This document shows positions 17,465 through 24,982 of a stretch of 64,000 bases of DNA, piece after piece. This DNA is from Guptibacillus hwajinpoensis (lineage in GTDB: Bacteria > Bacillota > Bacilli > Bacillales > Guptibacillaceae). A program made the translations under genes and the position numbers. The notes beneath the pieces were generated by a model, which had not been told where the DNA came from, made no database searches, and was given only the letters and a program-made list of their open reading frames with translations. The stretch is taken from NCBI RefSeq assembly GCF_029277305.1, contig NZ_CP119526.1; one strand, 5' to 3'. How positions within the stretch are numbered: the first letter of the stretch is position 1; the number at the start of each line of letters is the position of its first letter.

Positions 17465-17625
17465 TATGTAGTAAAATCTTATCATGGAAAAGTTTTTTTA
17501 AAAAGAATTTAAAGAATAATGAAACTTTTTATGCGGTCTAGTCGTTAATAGAGAGACCCCTTAAAGTAAGTTGTTTTTCCCCTTGCTTAAAGAATGCATG
17601 CAGTGCGTTCTTTAAGTTTTTTTTT
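17465..17625 (+). ncRNA. Candidate C-rich small regulatory RNA
   Basis: There is no protein frame here, yet a strong plus-strand terminator ends the stretch (CTTAAAGAATGCA paired with TGCGTTCTTTAAG at 17586-17616, then nine T). Before it are a small hairpin (GGTCT/AGACC, 17535-17558) and two single-stranded CCCCTT motifs. C-rich unpaired motifs are typical of Firmicute sRNAs that bind Shine-Dalgarno sequences. The 5' end is uncertain; a weak promoter (TTGACC at 17452, TAAAAT at 17472) has a short 14-bp spacer. Confidence 0.4.
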
Positions 17626-17632
17626 AATCAAT

Positions 17633-17773
17633 AGGCTGGGTAATGAACAGTGTTGATTTTTGGCTCATTTTCGCCCTGTGGTGACCTTTCAGCAGGGCTG
17701 AAAGGCGAGTGAAACTGAGGTTTCACTCGAATGAGCCAATAACCGAGAAATCAACAATATGAGCCAATATAGC
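17633..17773. repeat. Family B dispersed repeat, full copy
   Basis: About 141 bp with inverted ends: left TGTTGATTTTTGGCTCATT and right AATGAGCCAATAACCGAGAA then ATCAACAATATGAGCC. Inside are two hairpins, CAGCAGGGCTG-like and GAGTGAAAC-tgag-GTTTCACTC. Non-coding; immediately upstream of the GNAT gene. Confidence 0.65.
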
Positions 17774-17802
17774 AAATCCATAAAAAAGGAATGAAAGCAG
17801 TT

Positions 17803-18354
17803 ATGAATAAGGAATTTCCAGAACAAGTAACGAAACGCCTTAAATTAAGAGCATTGGGTGAAAAAGATTTAGAGGATTTATTATCCATCTTCTCAAACCC
17901 TCACACAATGAAATACTATGGTAGTGACGTACTCAGCAGTCTCGAAGAGGTAGATGGGATGCTAATGAGCTTTAGGAAAGGGTTTGAAAATCAACAGGCG
18001 ATTCGATTTGGCATAGAGTGCCTGGAAACTGGTCAGTTAATTGGGACGTGTGGCTTTCATAATTGGTCAAAGCGAGTTAATCGAATTGAAATAGGCTATG
18101 AGTTAAAACATGAAAAAGAAGGCAATGGATATATGATAGAAGCTTTAACAGCTATCATTTCCTTTGCCTTCCGTGAATTACAAATTAATCGTATAGGTGC
18201 ACTAATTCACCCTGAGAACACATCTTCAAGGAAACTTGTTAAGAACTTGGGTTTCCAAGAAGAAGGTTTACTCCGGGACTATGCTTATGCTAACGGAAAC
18301 TACATGGATTTAATCATGCATTCTCTTTTGAAGAAAGAGTGGTCCAATTTATAA
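17803..18354 (+). CDS. GNAT family N-acetyltransferase (RimJ/RimL-like)
   Basis: 183 residues from ATG 17803; an in-frame ATG at 17791 abuts the only purine-rich ribosome site (AAAAAAGGA) and is the alternative. GNAT fold: TKRLKLRALGEKDLEDL, the acetyl-CoA region YELKHEKEGNGYMIEA, NRIGALIHPENTSS and LGFQEEGLLRDYA are the hallmarks of protein or small-molecule N-acetyltransferases of the RimJ type. Its last six bases overlap the convergent cls gene. Substrate unknown. Confidence 0.85.
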   Translation: MNKEFPEQVTKRLKLRALGEKDLEDLLSIFSNPHTMKYYGSDVLSSLEEVDGMLMSFRKGFENQQAIRFGIECLETGQLIGTCGFHNWSKRVNRIEIGYELKHEKEGNGYMIEALTAIISFAFRELQINRIGALIHPENTSSRKLVKNLGFQEEGLLRDYAYANGNYMDLIMHSLLKKEWSNL

Positions 18355-19848
18355 TACAGGTGAGAAAAGTCTAGCAAAGGACTCTTTTGTACGATGCTTT
18401 AATCCTCTTTGATTGTAAGAGTCTTTTGTGACTTTAACCGAATCATTAATGTCGTTTTTGTAGCCATCCACAAGATCCTTAACCGAACTTGCTTGAAATA
18501 GAAACAAGTTAACTTCGAAATTTAAATTCATTGAACGCATATCCATGTTTGCAGTTCCAATCGTTGCAATATCTTCATCAATTATCATGATTTTTTGATG
18601 AAGAAATCCCTTTTGATACATATATATTTCCACACCATAATCAAGAAGCTCTGAGAAGTAAGACCTTGTCCCATATTGTGTTAAAAATCCATCACTTACT
18701 TCAGGTACGATTAACCTTACTTGAATACCTCTCATAGAAGCCATCGCAAGAGCTGTCCGGATCGCTTTATTTGGAACAAAATAAGGTGTTGCGATCCAGA
18801 TTCGGTCTGTCGCAGACGTAATTAAGCTGAAATAAAGATCAGACATTGCTCCTCGTTTTGTGTCAGGACCACTTGCAACAAGTTGTGTACCGCCGTTTCC
18901 TTCTACTTCATACGTTTCAAGATACTTGGTGGTGCTTAATTCTTCTCCACACATATAGAACCAATCCATCAGAAATACAGCATGAAGGGCAGAAAGAACT
19001 TCTCCTTTTACAAGTACATGTGTGTCACGCCAGAACCGCATGTTGTTCATATCACCAGCATATTCATCTCCAATGTTTAAGCCTCCAACAAAACCGGCTT
19101 TACCATCTATCACAATTATTTTGCGATGATTGCGGAAGTTCACAGTTTGATTAAAGAAACCATATTTGATTGGTAGGAATTGTTGGACGCTAGCACCGGC
19201 CTCTCTTAACGCTTTCTTGGAAGCTCTTGAAAGGTTATGGCTACCGATTGAATCGTAAAGAACTCTTACCTCGACGCCTTCCTTTGCTTTCTCAATAAGT
19301 AGATCAATAATCGATGTTCCGAGCTCATCAGAACGGAACGTATAGTACTCCATATGGATATATATTTCTGCCTTTTGAATTTCTTCTTTAATTGAAGAGA
19401 AGGTTTGACTTCCGTTAAACAGTATTTTTGTAGTAGATCTCATGCTAATTGGACTTGAAACCATTGTAGCAATTAAGTTAGAGAAATTTTGATTTCGTTC
19501 AGTTAATTCATTCCAACGTTCTGAAGGTGGAAAGTTAACGTACTGCTGGAAGAACTTAAGTCCATTTGATCGTTTTTCTTTAAATAAGTGGCCTTTCACT
19601 TCAAGTTGGCCAGAAAATAGGAAGAACACGTACCCAATGATTGGAAAGAAAATAAGAACATAAATCCAAAGTAACGTTTTATAAGGCGACCGCCCCTCTA
19701 ACAAAAGAACATATAAAATAGATAGTAAAATAACACAATACGTTATACCAGAGAGCCACTTCCATTCAGGGGAGAGAGAAGTGAAAAAAATGATCGAAAG
19801 GGATGAAGTCATTATGATAAAGAATATAATTTGTCTAATTTGCTTCAT
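18349..19848 (-). CDS. cls: Cardiolipin synthase
   Basis: 499 residues, start after AGGTGGG. Two N-terminal membrane segments (residues 8-60), then two phospholipase D domains with HxKxxxxD motifs in NHRKIIVIDGKAGFVGG and HQKIMIIDEDIATIG. It condenses two phosphatidylglycerol molecules to cardiolipin at the membrane. Length is typical for Bacillus Cls (about 480-510). Bacilli often carry several paralogues, so which one this is cannot be told. Confidence 0.93.
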   Translation of the reverse strand: MKQIRQIIFFIIMTSSLSIIFFTSLSPEWKWLSGITYCVILLSILYVLLLEGRSPYKTLLWIYVLIFFPIIGYVFFLFSGQLEVKGHLFKEKRSNGLKFFQQYVNFPPSERWNELTERNQNFSNLIATMVSSPISMRSTTKILFNGSQTFSSIKEEIQKAEIYIHMEYYTFRSDELGTSIIDLLIEKAKEGVEVRVLYDSIGSHNLSRASKKALREAGASVQQFLPIKYGFFNQTVNFRNHRKIIVIDGKAGFVGGLNIGDEYAGDMNNMRFWRDTHVLVKGEVLSALHAVFLMDWFYMCGEELSTTKYLETYEVEGNGGTQLVASGPDTKRGAMSDLYFSLITSATDRIWIATPYFVPNKAIRTALAMASMRGIQVRLIVPEVSDGFLTQYGTRSYFSELLDYGVEIYMYQKGFLHQKIMIIDEDIATIGTANMDMRSMNLNFEVNLFLFQASSVKDLVDGYKNDINDSVKVTKDSYNQRGLKHRTKESFARLFSPVL

Positions 19849-19879
19849 GGATAGCCCACCTAGGAAAAAATTTTGAACG

Positions 19880-19906
19880 TAAAAAAGTAAGGGCTATGCC
19901 CTTACT
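19880..19906 (-). terminator. Intrinsic terminator overlapping the DUF948 stop codon
   Basis: On the minus strand AGTAAGGGC pairs with GCCCTTACT over a three-base loop, followed by TTTTTT. The stem includes the stop codon. Confidence 0.85.
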
Positions 19907-20309
19907 CCGCTTGGTTTGACTTTCGCTTCACGCGGTAGCGGCCCCACAGATCAATAAGCTTATCACCAATTTCGGTCAATTGAGAATCGGATGTTTCACG
20001 CTGTGGATTTGGCGTGTTTTTAATTGATGAGAGTAGCTTTTTGAAAGGTTCAGGTGAAGCCTTTGCTGTCTTAATAACATTTTGTACCGTTTCTTTCTTT
20101 GTTTGGATGCCGTTAGAAATGGTTGAAGTGGTTTCTGATAGTTGAGTGGTTTCGTTGTTAATTTTATCAACTTTTTCTTGAAAGCGTGCAGCTGTTTCGG
20201 AAAGGTCCGTTACAGATTTTTTCGTTTCTTTTAAATTTTTTACGACTATGTAACCTAAATAGACAAGTGAAAGAACGACAATAGCAATGCTTATATACAC
20301 GATAATCAT
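19902..20309 (-). CDS. DUF948 family membrane-anchored coiled-coil protein
   Basis: 135 residues, start after AGGAGG. One N-terminal membrane segment (2-24), then a long polar helical region of heptad-like Thr/Glu/Lys-rich sequence (30-95) and a basic C-terminus (GRYRVKRK). This is the DUF948/YtxG layout; YtxG-type proteins are associated with general stress in B. subtilis. No catalytic residues. Confidence 0.82.
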   Translation of the reverse strand: MIIVYISIAIVVLSLVYLGYIVVKNLKETKKSVTDLSETAARFQEKVDKINNETTQLSETTSTISNGIQTKKETVQNVIKTAKASPEPFKKLLSSIKNTPNPQRETSDSQLTEIGDKLIDLWGRYRVKRKSNQAE

Positions 20310-20458
20310 TTCAAAACCTCCTGCTCGCTCGTATTAAGGTTAATTTACCCTTCGAATCCTATTCACAAACAATATCTTTCTAAATATTTCATTCGAAATT
20401 GAAACGATTTCGACTGGTATTACGTAACAAAAGAAAAGAGTGGAAGGGGAGAGGACAA

Positions 20459-21157
20459 ATGAATCGATATTCGATTGAAGAATTTATACAGTCAACTGAA
20501 CAGAAGGATAAAGGTGAGGGGTTCTTTGAACTTGAGACACCAAGAATCCTTGAAGTGAATTTAAATGGCCGTGTATGGGCTAAATCAGGCGGTATGATAA
20601 CGTACAATGGTGAAATTAAATTTGAAAGAGAAGGCATTCTTGAGCATGGACTGGGTAAAATGTTTAAGAAGGCACTAACAGGTGAAGGGGCTTCCCTTAT
20701 GAAGGCACAAGGAAATGGGAAGCTATATCTTGCTGATGCCGGGAAAAAGATTTCTATTATTCAGTTGCATCATAATGAATCAATTAGCGTGAATGGGAAT
20801 GATTTATTAGCGTTTGAAGATGGAATTGACTGGGATATAAAAATGATGAAGCGAATTACAGGAATGATGGCGGGTGGATTATTTAATGTCACATGTAAGG
20901 GCCCAGGAATGATTGCTATTACTAGTCATTATGAACCTCTTACGATACGAGTGTCCCCTGGAAAGCCTGTCATCACAGATCCTAATGCAACAGTTGCATG
21001 GTCTGGTCATCTTCAACCGCAATTTCAAACGGATGTTTCATTAAAATCCTTCTTTGGAAGAGGGAGTGGTGAGTCAATTCAGATGAGGTTTGAAGGTGAA
21101 GGTTTTGTTGTGGTACAGCCATTTGAGGAAGTTTATATGCAGAACAGTCAAGGCTAA
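20459..21157 (+). CDS. AIM24 family protein
   Basis: 232 residues from the ATG after GGGGAGAGGA; the frame is open upstream without a ribosome site. It has the AIM24/tryptophan RNA-binding attenuator-like beta fold, with ARILEVNLNGRVWAKSGGMI-type N-terminus, LYLADAGKKISII, LLAFEDGIDWDIKM and GLFNVTCKGPGMIAIT as family landmarks. Bacterial AIM24 proteins have no settled function. The GNAT gene starts three bases after the stop, so the two form a probable operon. Confidence 0.85.
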   Translation: MNRYSIEEFIQSTEQKDKGEGFFELETPRILEVNLNGRVWAKSGGMITYNGEIKFEREGILEHGLGKMFKKALTGEGASLMKAQGNGKLYLADAGKKISIIQLHHNESISVNGNDLLAFEDGIDWDIKMMKRITGMMAGGLFNVTCKGPGMIAITSHYEPLTIRVSPGKPVITDPNATVAWSGHLQPQFQTDVSLKSFFGRGSGESIQMRFEGEGFVVVQPFEEVYMQNSQG

Positions 21158-21160
21158 AGG

Positions 21161-21913
21161 ATGAAATCATTTTTAACAAGTAAAGAACGAGACGTAGATG
21201 TGAAATTACTTGATGGCCGACCTTATTACCTAGCAGCAGAAAATGTGGAGAATTTAGAAACGAATGATGATCTTGACCTGTTTATTAGTCGAATGGAAGA
21301 GTTGGCTATGAAGGAAAGAGTACAACACGTTACGATTACAATAGACTCATCTTCTGCTCACATTCATAAATTAAAGAAAAACTTATATGTAAATAAATCC
21401 AGGTCAATAGAATATTCTCGCGATCTTAACCTGGAAAGCTTTACCTATAATTACAATAGTACTATTACTTTTTCATCTGCGGCTGAAGTTGGAATTACAA
21501 GGTTTCTCGATATTTGGGAGAATGCTATGAGTAGCTCTTTGAATGTCCCATCCTTATACACGATAGAAGAGCAATACGAAGGGATGAAGCAGGAAGTAGG
21601 TGCTCAGTACAAAACGAGTTGTTTTATTGTTTTTAATAACGGTATACCGCTTGGTGTGGTGATGCCTATTATCGAGTCAGGTACAACAGAAGAAGGGCGT
21701 TTATTTTATTTTGGATTATTACCTAATCAGCGGGGAAAGGGACTTGGTACAATCGTTCACCGTTTAGGATTACACCTTTTGCAGCAAAAGGGTGCTTCCT
21801 ATTATATTGGCAGTACGGGAGTAGACAATAAACCAATGCAGCAAATATTTCGAAATAACGATTGTAGACGTAGCCGTGAAGTAGTGACGTTAATCAAATC
21901 GTTACAAATATAG
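21161..21913 (+). CDS. GNAT family N-acetyltransferase
   Basis: 250 residues; starts three bases after the AIM24 gene, with only a weak site (CTAAAGG) and therefore likely coupled translation. The C-terminal half has the acetyl-CoA binding loop LLPNQRGKGLGTIVHRLGL and GSTGVDNKPMQQIFRNNDC; the N-terminal half is a divergent domain. The substrate is unknown. The pairing with AIM24 suggests a common pathway but no specific one. Confidence 0.82.
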   Translation: MKSFLTSKERDVDVKLLDGRPYYLAAENVENLETNDDLDLFISRMEELAMKERVQHVTITIDSSSAHIHKLKKNLYVNKSRSIEYSRDLNLESFTYNYNSTITFSSAAEVGITRFLDIWENAMSSSLNVPSLYTIEEQYEGMKQEVGAQYKTSCFIVFNNGIPLGVVMPIIESGTTEEGRLFYFGLLPNQRGKGLGTIVHRLGLHLLQQKGASYYIGSTGVDNKPMQQIFRNNDCRRSREVVTLIKSLQI

Positions 21914-22019
21914 CGAAACTTATCATATTATGCAGAAGGAAGTAAAATATTCCTATTGAAATTAAAAGAATTTTCTTTATAATCATACAAAAGGGTTCTC
22001 TACAAAGGAGAGTGCATGT

Positions 22020-22460
22020 ATGATCAGTTTAGAAAAAGGTAACCTTCTTAAAAGTGATTGTACCGTTATAGCTCATCAATGTGACTGTTTTAATGCGATG
22101 GATGTTGGTATTGCAAAGTCAGTAAAAGAAACGTACCCTGAAGCAGCAAAAGCTGATGAAGACTTTCCGTTTTCACCCAAAAAGAAGCTTGGGAAGTGCT
22201 CGTTTGCTTTAAGCCGTGATAATAAGCGAATCATTGCTAACTTATACGGTCAATATAAACCCGCTGGACTTCAAACAAATTATCCAGCGTGGCTGAAATC
22301 GTTCGAACATATGATTAAAGAATTAAAACCATTCGAAGAAAAGGGATTTAAAATAAAAATTGGTTGTGGAATCGATAAAGATGATCTGATTAATGTAAAA
22401 AAATCTTTAGAAAAGATTTCCAAGAAATACGAGAAACCAATCCATGTGTACTATTCTTAA
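22020..22460 (+). CDS. Macro domain protein (ADP-ribose binding or hydrolase type)
   Basis: 146 residues, start after AAAGGAGAG. The macro-domain signature is IAHQCDCFNAMDVGIAKSV-like (residues 18-37), followed by YPEA and IANLYGQY. The usual glycine-rich phosphate loop is replaced by GCGIDKDDLINVKKSLEK, keeping part of the GCGxGG pattern. Such single-domain proteins resemble Appr-1''-p processing enzymes and phage or toxin-antitoxin macro domains. It stands alone here with its own terminator; no ADP-ribosyltransferase toxin is adjacent. Confidence 0.8.
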   Translation: MISLEKGNLLKSDCTVIAHQCDCFNAMDVGIAKSVKETYPEAAKADEDFPFSPKKKLGKCSFALSRDNKRIIANLYGQYKPAGLQTNYPAWLKSFEHMIKELKPFEEKGFKIKIGCGIDKDDLINVKKSLEKISKKYEKPIHVYYS

Positions 22461-22463
22461 GGA

Positions 22464-22491
22464 AACGCTCCCGTCATGGGGGCGTTTTTTT
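22464..22491 (+). terminator. Intrinsic terminator of the macro domain gene
   Basis: AACGCTCCC paired with GGGGGCGTT, then TTTTT. Confidence 0.85.
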
Positions 22492-22556
22492 GATGAGTAT
22501 TCCTATTTACTATTTAGTAAGAAGGAATCAAAAATGTAAAATACCACCATTATCCC

Positions 22557-22582
22557 GTTTGTGAAAACGATATCGTGGAATA
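22557..22582 (+). promoter_or_regulatory. Candidate sigma-B promoter of the gsiB pair
   Basis: GTTTGT, 14-bp spacer, GGAATA; sigma-B sites have GTTT and GGGTAT-like elements with 12-14 bp between. It lies 48 bp before the first gsiB-like start. B. subtilis gsiB is a classical sigma-B target. Confidence 0.6.
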
Positions 22583-22629
22583 CAACGAGTGTAGCGCAAA
22601 AGAAAAAATGGATGAAAGGAGAATGTAAG

Positions 22630-22893
22630 ATGGCTGATCATAACAATGACAAAATGAGTAGAGAAGAAGCAGGACGTAAAGGTGGGAACAAGACATCTAG
22701 AGAGCATGATAAGGAATTTTATCAAGATATCGGTCAAAAAGGCGGAGAAACAACTGCTGAGGAACATGATAAAGAATTCTATCAAGAAATTGGTGAGAAG
22801 GGCGGAGAGCAAACGTCCAAGAATAAAGATAAGGAATTCTATAAAGAGATTGGAGAAAAAGGCGGTAAGAAGAGTGGATTTCAGAACAATTAA
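22630..22893 (+). CDS. gsiB: GsiB-like general stress protein with three 20-residue repeats
   Basis: 87 residues, start after GAAAGGAG. After the cap KMSREEAGRKGG come three 20-residue units of the form xxTSxxHDKEFYQEIGxKGG, as in B. subtilis GsiB (which has five). The protein is extremely hydrophilic, similar to plant LEA group 1 proteins, and probably protects against desiccation or osmotic stress. A sigma-B-like promoter lies upstream and a longer paralogue follows after 104 bp with no terminator between. Confidence 0.88.
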   Translation: MADHNNDKMSREEAGRKGGNKTSREHDKEFYQDIGQKGGETTAEEHDKEFYQEIGEKGGEQTSKNKDKEFYKEIGEKGGKKSGFQNN

Positions 22894-22997
22894 TGCAGTG
22901 TCTTGTGAAGCGTAGGGAATTTTCTACTAGACCATTCTTTCATGAGACTTAAGGTTTGTTACTTGAAAATAATTAACAATACTGGAGGAGATTTAAG

Positions 22998-23378
22998 ATG
23001 GCTAACAATAACGAGAAAATGAGTAGAGAAGAAGCAGGACGTAAAGGCGGAAAAAAAACAGCAAGAGAACATAACAAAGATTTTTACGAAGATATTGGAC
23101 AAAAAGGCGGAGAAAAAACGGCGAAGGAACATGATAAAGATTTCTATCAAGAAATTGGCGAAAAGGGTGGAAACAAAACATCTGAAGAGCATGGTAAAGA
23201 ATTCTATGAGGAGATCGGAGAAAAAGGTGGTAAGAAAACAGCTAGAGAGCATGATAAAGAGTTCTATCAAGAAATTGGAGAGAAAGGCGGAGAGCAAACT
23301 TCCAAAAATCAAGATAAAGAATTCTACCAGGAGATTGGAAAAAAAGGTGGTAAGAAAAGCGGAGACGATCAGAATTAA
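22998..23378 (+). CDS. GsiB-like general stress protein with five 20-residue repeats
   Basis: 126 residues, start after TGGAGGAG. It has the same cap and five KGG-ending repeats, nearly the length of B. subtilis GsiB (123). The last repeat (EQTSKN.DKEFY.EIG.KGGKKSG) matches the last repeat of the upstream paralogue, so the pair arose by tandem duplication with gain or loss of internal units. No separate sigma-B promoter is evident, so co-transcription from the promoter at 22557 is likely. Confidence 0.88.
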   Translation: MANNNEKMSREEAGRKGGKKTAREHNKDFYEDIGQKGGEKTAKEHDKDFYQEIGEKGGNKTSEEHGKEFYEEIGEKGGKKTAREHDKEFYQEIGEKGGEQTSKNQDKEFYQEIGKKGGKKSGDDQN

Positions 23379-23386
23379 TCGGGTAG

Positions 23387-23419
23387 AGCGGAGGGTCATC
23401 CCTTCGCTTTTATATTTTT
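23387..23419 (+). terminator. Intrinsic terminator of the gsiB pair
   Basis: AGCG-AGGG pairs with CCCT-CGCT across a TCAT loop (one internal mismatch), followed by TTTTATATTTTT. Confidence 0.75.
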
Positions 23420-23423
23420 GTTT

Positions 23424-23583
23424 GGCTCTTTTCAAATAGATTGTTGCTTTTAAATCAATTATTGTAAAAAACCACACTTTGCTAATGGGAGCATAAGGAG
23501 GCTCACCGCCCGCCCCGCGGAAAGGGGGGAGGAGCGGAAATTAACCACTAGTCTAAGAGCAACAATGTCTACGAAAAGAGCCT
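23424..23583. repeat. Family A dispersed repeat, copy with core in reverse orientation
   Basis: Left GGCTCTTTTCAAATAGATTGTTGC and right GCAACAATGTCTACGAAAAG with GAGCC; the right end gives the cleanest terminal repeat. The GC-rich core is inverted relative to the other copies (AGGAGGCTCACCGCCC, CCCCGCGGAAAG). About 160 bp. Confidence 0.78.
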
Positions 23584-23598
23584 TGTGTCTATAACAAC

Positions 23599-23634
23599 AG
23601 GAATCCCCTTCACAGATCTGTGAAGGGGATTCCT
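23599..23634. terminator. Perfect 36-bp palindrome between convergent genes
   Basis: The arms AGGAATCCCCTTCACAGA and TCTGTGAAGGGGATTCCT are perfectly complementary with no spacer. It sits between the gsiB pair and a minus-strand gene. It lacks a T run on either strand, so a terminator function is uncertain. Confidence 0.5.
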
Positions 23635-23645
23635 ATGTACATTAT

Positions 23646-23843
23646 TTAAAATGTGCGTTCTTCTTCAACTTCATGCTGTTCGTTTAGGATTAGCAATCGG
23701 CTCGGTGAATCACCTTGAGCTAGTTCTTCTGCTTTCTCAATCGCAGTTGAACGCATTTTGTATAAATCTGTTGGTGCAATGTCCTCAATTTTAACGAACC
23801 AACCTGTTACATCTTTATTTGGTGCTACTGTATATTCCTTCAT
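23646..23843 (-). CDS. DUF2188-like small protein
   Basis: 65 residues, start after AGGAGG. The layout MKEYTVAPNKDVTGWFVKIE, then a helix AIEKAEELAQ and a final strand SRLLILNEQHEV, resembles DUF2188 proteins (two or three beta strands, one helix). Function unknown. It is monocistronic and expressed towards the palindrome. Confidence 0.65.
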   Translation of the reverse strand: MKEYTVAPNKDVTGWFVKIEDIAPTDLYKMRSTAIEKAEELAQGDSPSRLLILNEQHEVEEERTF

Positions 23844-23921
23844 GGGAAATATCCTCCTTTAAGCTGTTGTAGTATTAACATTTCCCAACTAAAAGAGAGC
23901 TAAAACATGGTTTTGTACACA

Positions 23922-23951
23922 ATAAAAAAAATCAGCGAGTTAACGCTGATT
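23922..23951 (-). terminator. Intrinsic terminator of the 38-residue membrane gene
   Basis: On the minus strand AATCAGCG pairs with CGCTGATT, followed by TTTTTTATT. Confidence 0.88.
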
Positions 23952-24067
23952 TATTGCGGTCTTGTTGTGATGTAAAAACCGACGATAAAAGCAATTGGCA
24001 CAGCCCAAACCATAAATGCTAGTGCCCAAACAGTAAAACGGTTCCATTCTTTTTCTTTAGCAGCCAA
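23951..24067 (-). CDS. Small single-pass membrane protein (38 residues)
   Basis: A TTG start seven bases after GTGGAGGG opens a frame of 38 codons ending in TAA that overlaps an intrinsic terminator. The product has a charged start (AAKEKEWNRF) and one membrane segment (about residues 12-32, ending GFYITTRPQ). No family recognised. The ribosome site and terminator support it; proteins this short are usually missed by gene finders. Confidence 0.7.
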   Translation of the reverse strand: MAAKEKEWNRFTVWALAFMVWAVPIAFIVGFYITTRPQ

Positions 24068-24153
24068 GAGCAGACCCTCCACATTATAAGTTTAGTTTCA
24101 TTATAACATGGACATAGCTAAATTATGAGTGAACATACTAAATTATTGCGGAT

Positions 24154-24513
24154 TTAAGACACGAATCGAATCGTCAAAGGATAGTGGTAGTCTTCTCCTT
24201 GATTAGATTTAACTGATGCGACAATAATTAATACAAGATGGAGTACGAAAAGAGCAGGGAGAAGAATAAGTCCAATGATTACGATACTTAAAATACCTAG
24301 AATAAGGGTATAAATCATCATGGTAATTTGGAAGTTCAACGCTTCTTTCCCTTGGGTTTCAATAAATGGATCAGTCTCTCTTTTGATCGACCATATAACT
24401 AACGGTCCTACAATATTTCCAAAAGGGATTAAGTAACCTGATAAGCCAGAGAGGTGGGCAAACATGGCCCAAGTGCGTGCTTCTTGATTAGGAATGGTTG
24501 CATCTTTTTCCAA
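24154..24513 (-). CDS. DUF4870 family membrane protein
   Basis: 119 residues from a TTG seven bases after AGGAGGG. Typical DUF4870 pattern: ARTWAMFAHLSGLSGY, then GNIVGPLVIW, KEALNFQITM and three to four membrane segments ending in a short tail. Function unknown; related to the Tic20-like fold. Monocistronic. Confidence 0.87.
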   Translation of the reverse strand: MEKDATIPNQEARTWAMFAHLSGLSGYLIPFGNIVGPLVIWSIKRETDPFIETQGKEALNFQITMMIYTLILGILSIVIIGLILLPALFVLHLVLIIVASVKSNQGEDYHYPLTIRFVS

Positions 24514-24605
24514 TAGAATCCCTCCTGTTAAAGCATTCTATAATCAGCATATTATTGAGTAGGAAGGGATATTCTTAAGGTGTTGAATACAAGGGGTGTT
24601 TTCAC

Positions 24606-24637
24606 TATAAAAAACGGAAACCAATTGGTTCCCGTTA
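24606..24637 (-). terminator. Intrinsic terminator
   Basis: On the minus strand AACGGGAACC pairs with GGTTTCCGTT (one mismatch), then TTTTAT; directly after the hypothetical gene stop. Confidence 0.82.
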
Positions 24638-24982
24638 ATTTGGATTGTAGCTGATGTGATAAGAAGCTCGTTCAGTTGCAATCATTAATTCAGTTGTCTG
24701 GTGATTTACTTCACTGATATTTTCAATCGGTATTTCAAATAAAGAATGTGGAAGAGGAACAGTAGCCTCAGCTGAGATTACTTTGCCTTCACCTTTAAGC
24801 TGAAGAAGTGTTGAGGCTGTGTAGTCATCAACCTTCTCACCACGATGTTGAAAAGTGAAATCTTCAAGCTTCATTATTGTCTTATCAACATCGTCAAGTT
24901 CTTTCTTCTCAACAATTATATGTCCACCAATCCATTCAGTAAGCGCGTTGCGAAGGTCTTTTAACATTGTTGAAGTTTCCAT
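24635..24982 (-). CDS. Hypothetical protein (115 residues)
   Basis: The ATG at 24982 lies after GAGGTG; an in-frame GTG nine bases upstream overlaps that site. Soluble, mixed alpha/beta, with MLKDLRNALTEWIGGHIIVEKKE at the start and a Thr/Glu-rich body; no cysteine or catalytic motif seen. No family recognised. Divergent from mnmH, with about 117 bp between the starts. Confidence 0.6.
   Translation of the reverse strand: METSTMLKDLRNALTEWIGGHIIVEKKELDDVDKTIMKLEDFTFQHRGEKVDDYTASTLLQLKGEGKVISAEATVPLPHSLFEIPIENISEVNHQTTELMIATERASYHISYNPN

Noticed and set aside
22020..22460. DarTG-type toxin-antitoxin system
   Set aside because: The macro domain alone is not enough; no DarT-like ADP-ribosyltransferase gene is adjacent and the loop differs.
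22682..22915. Alternative frame inside the first gsiB gene coding a basic Lys/Arg/Ile-rich protein
   Set aside because: The in-frame gsiB repeats explain the sequence; alternative frames of repeats are open by chance.
22959..23477. Minus-strand open frame antisense to the second gsiB gene coding a Phe/Leu-rich product
   Set aside because: It is the complement of the GsiB repeats and has no ribosome site; its hydrophobicity is a by-product of the repeat composition.
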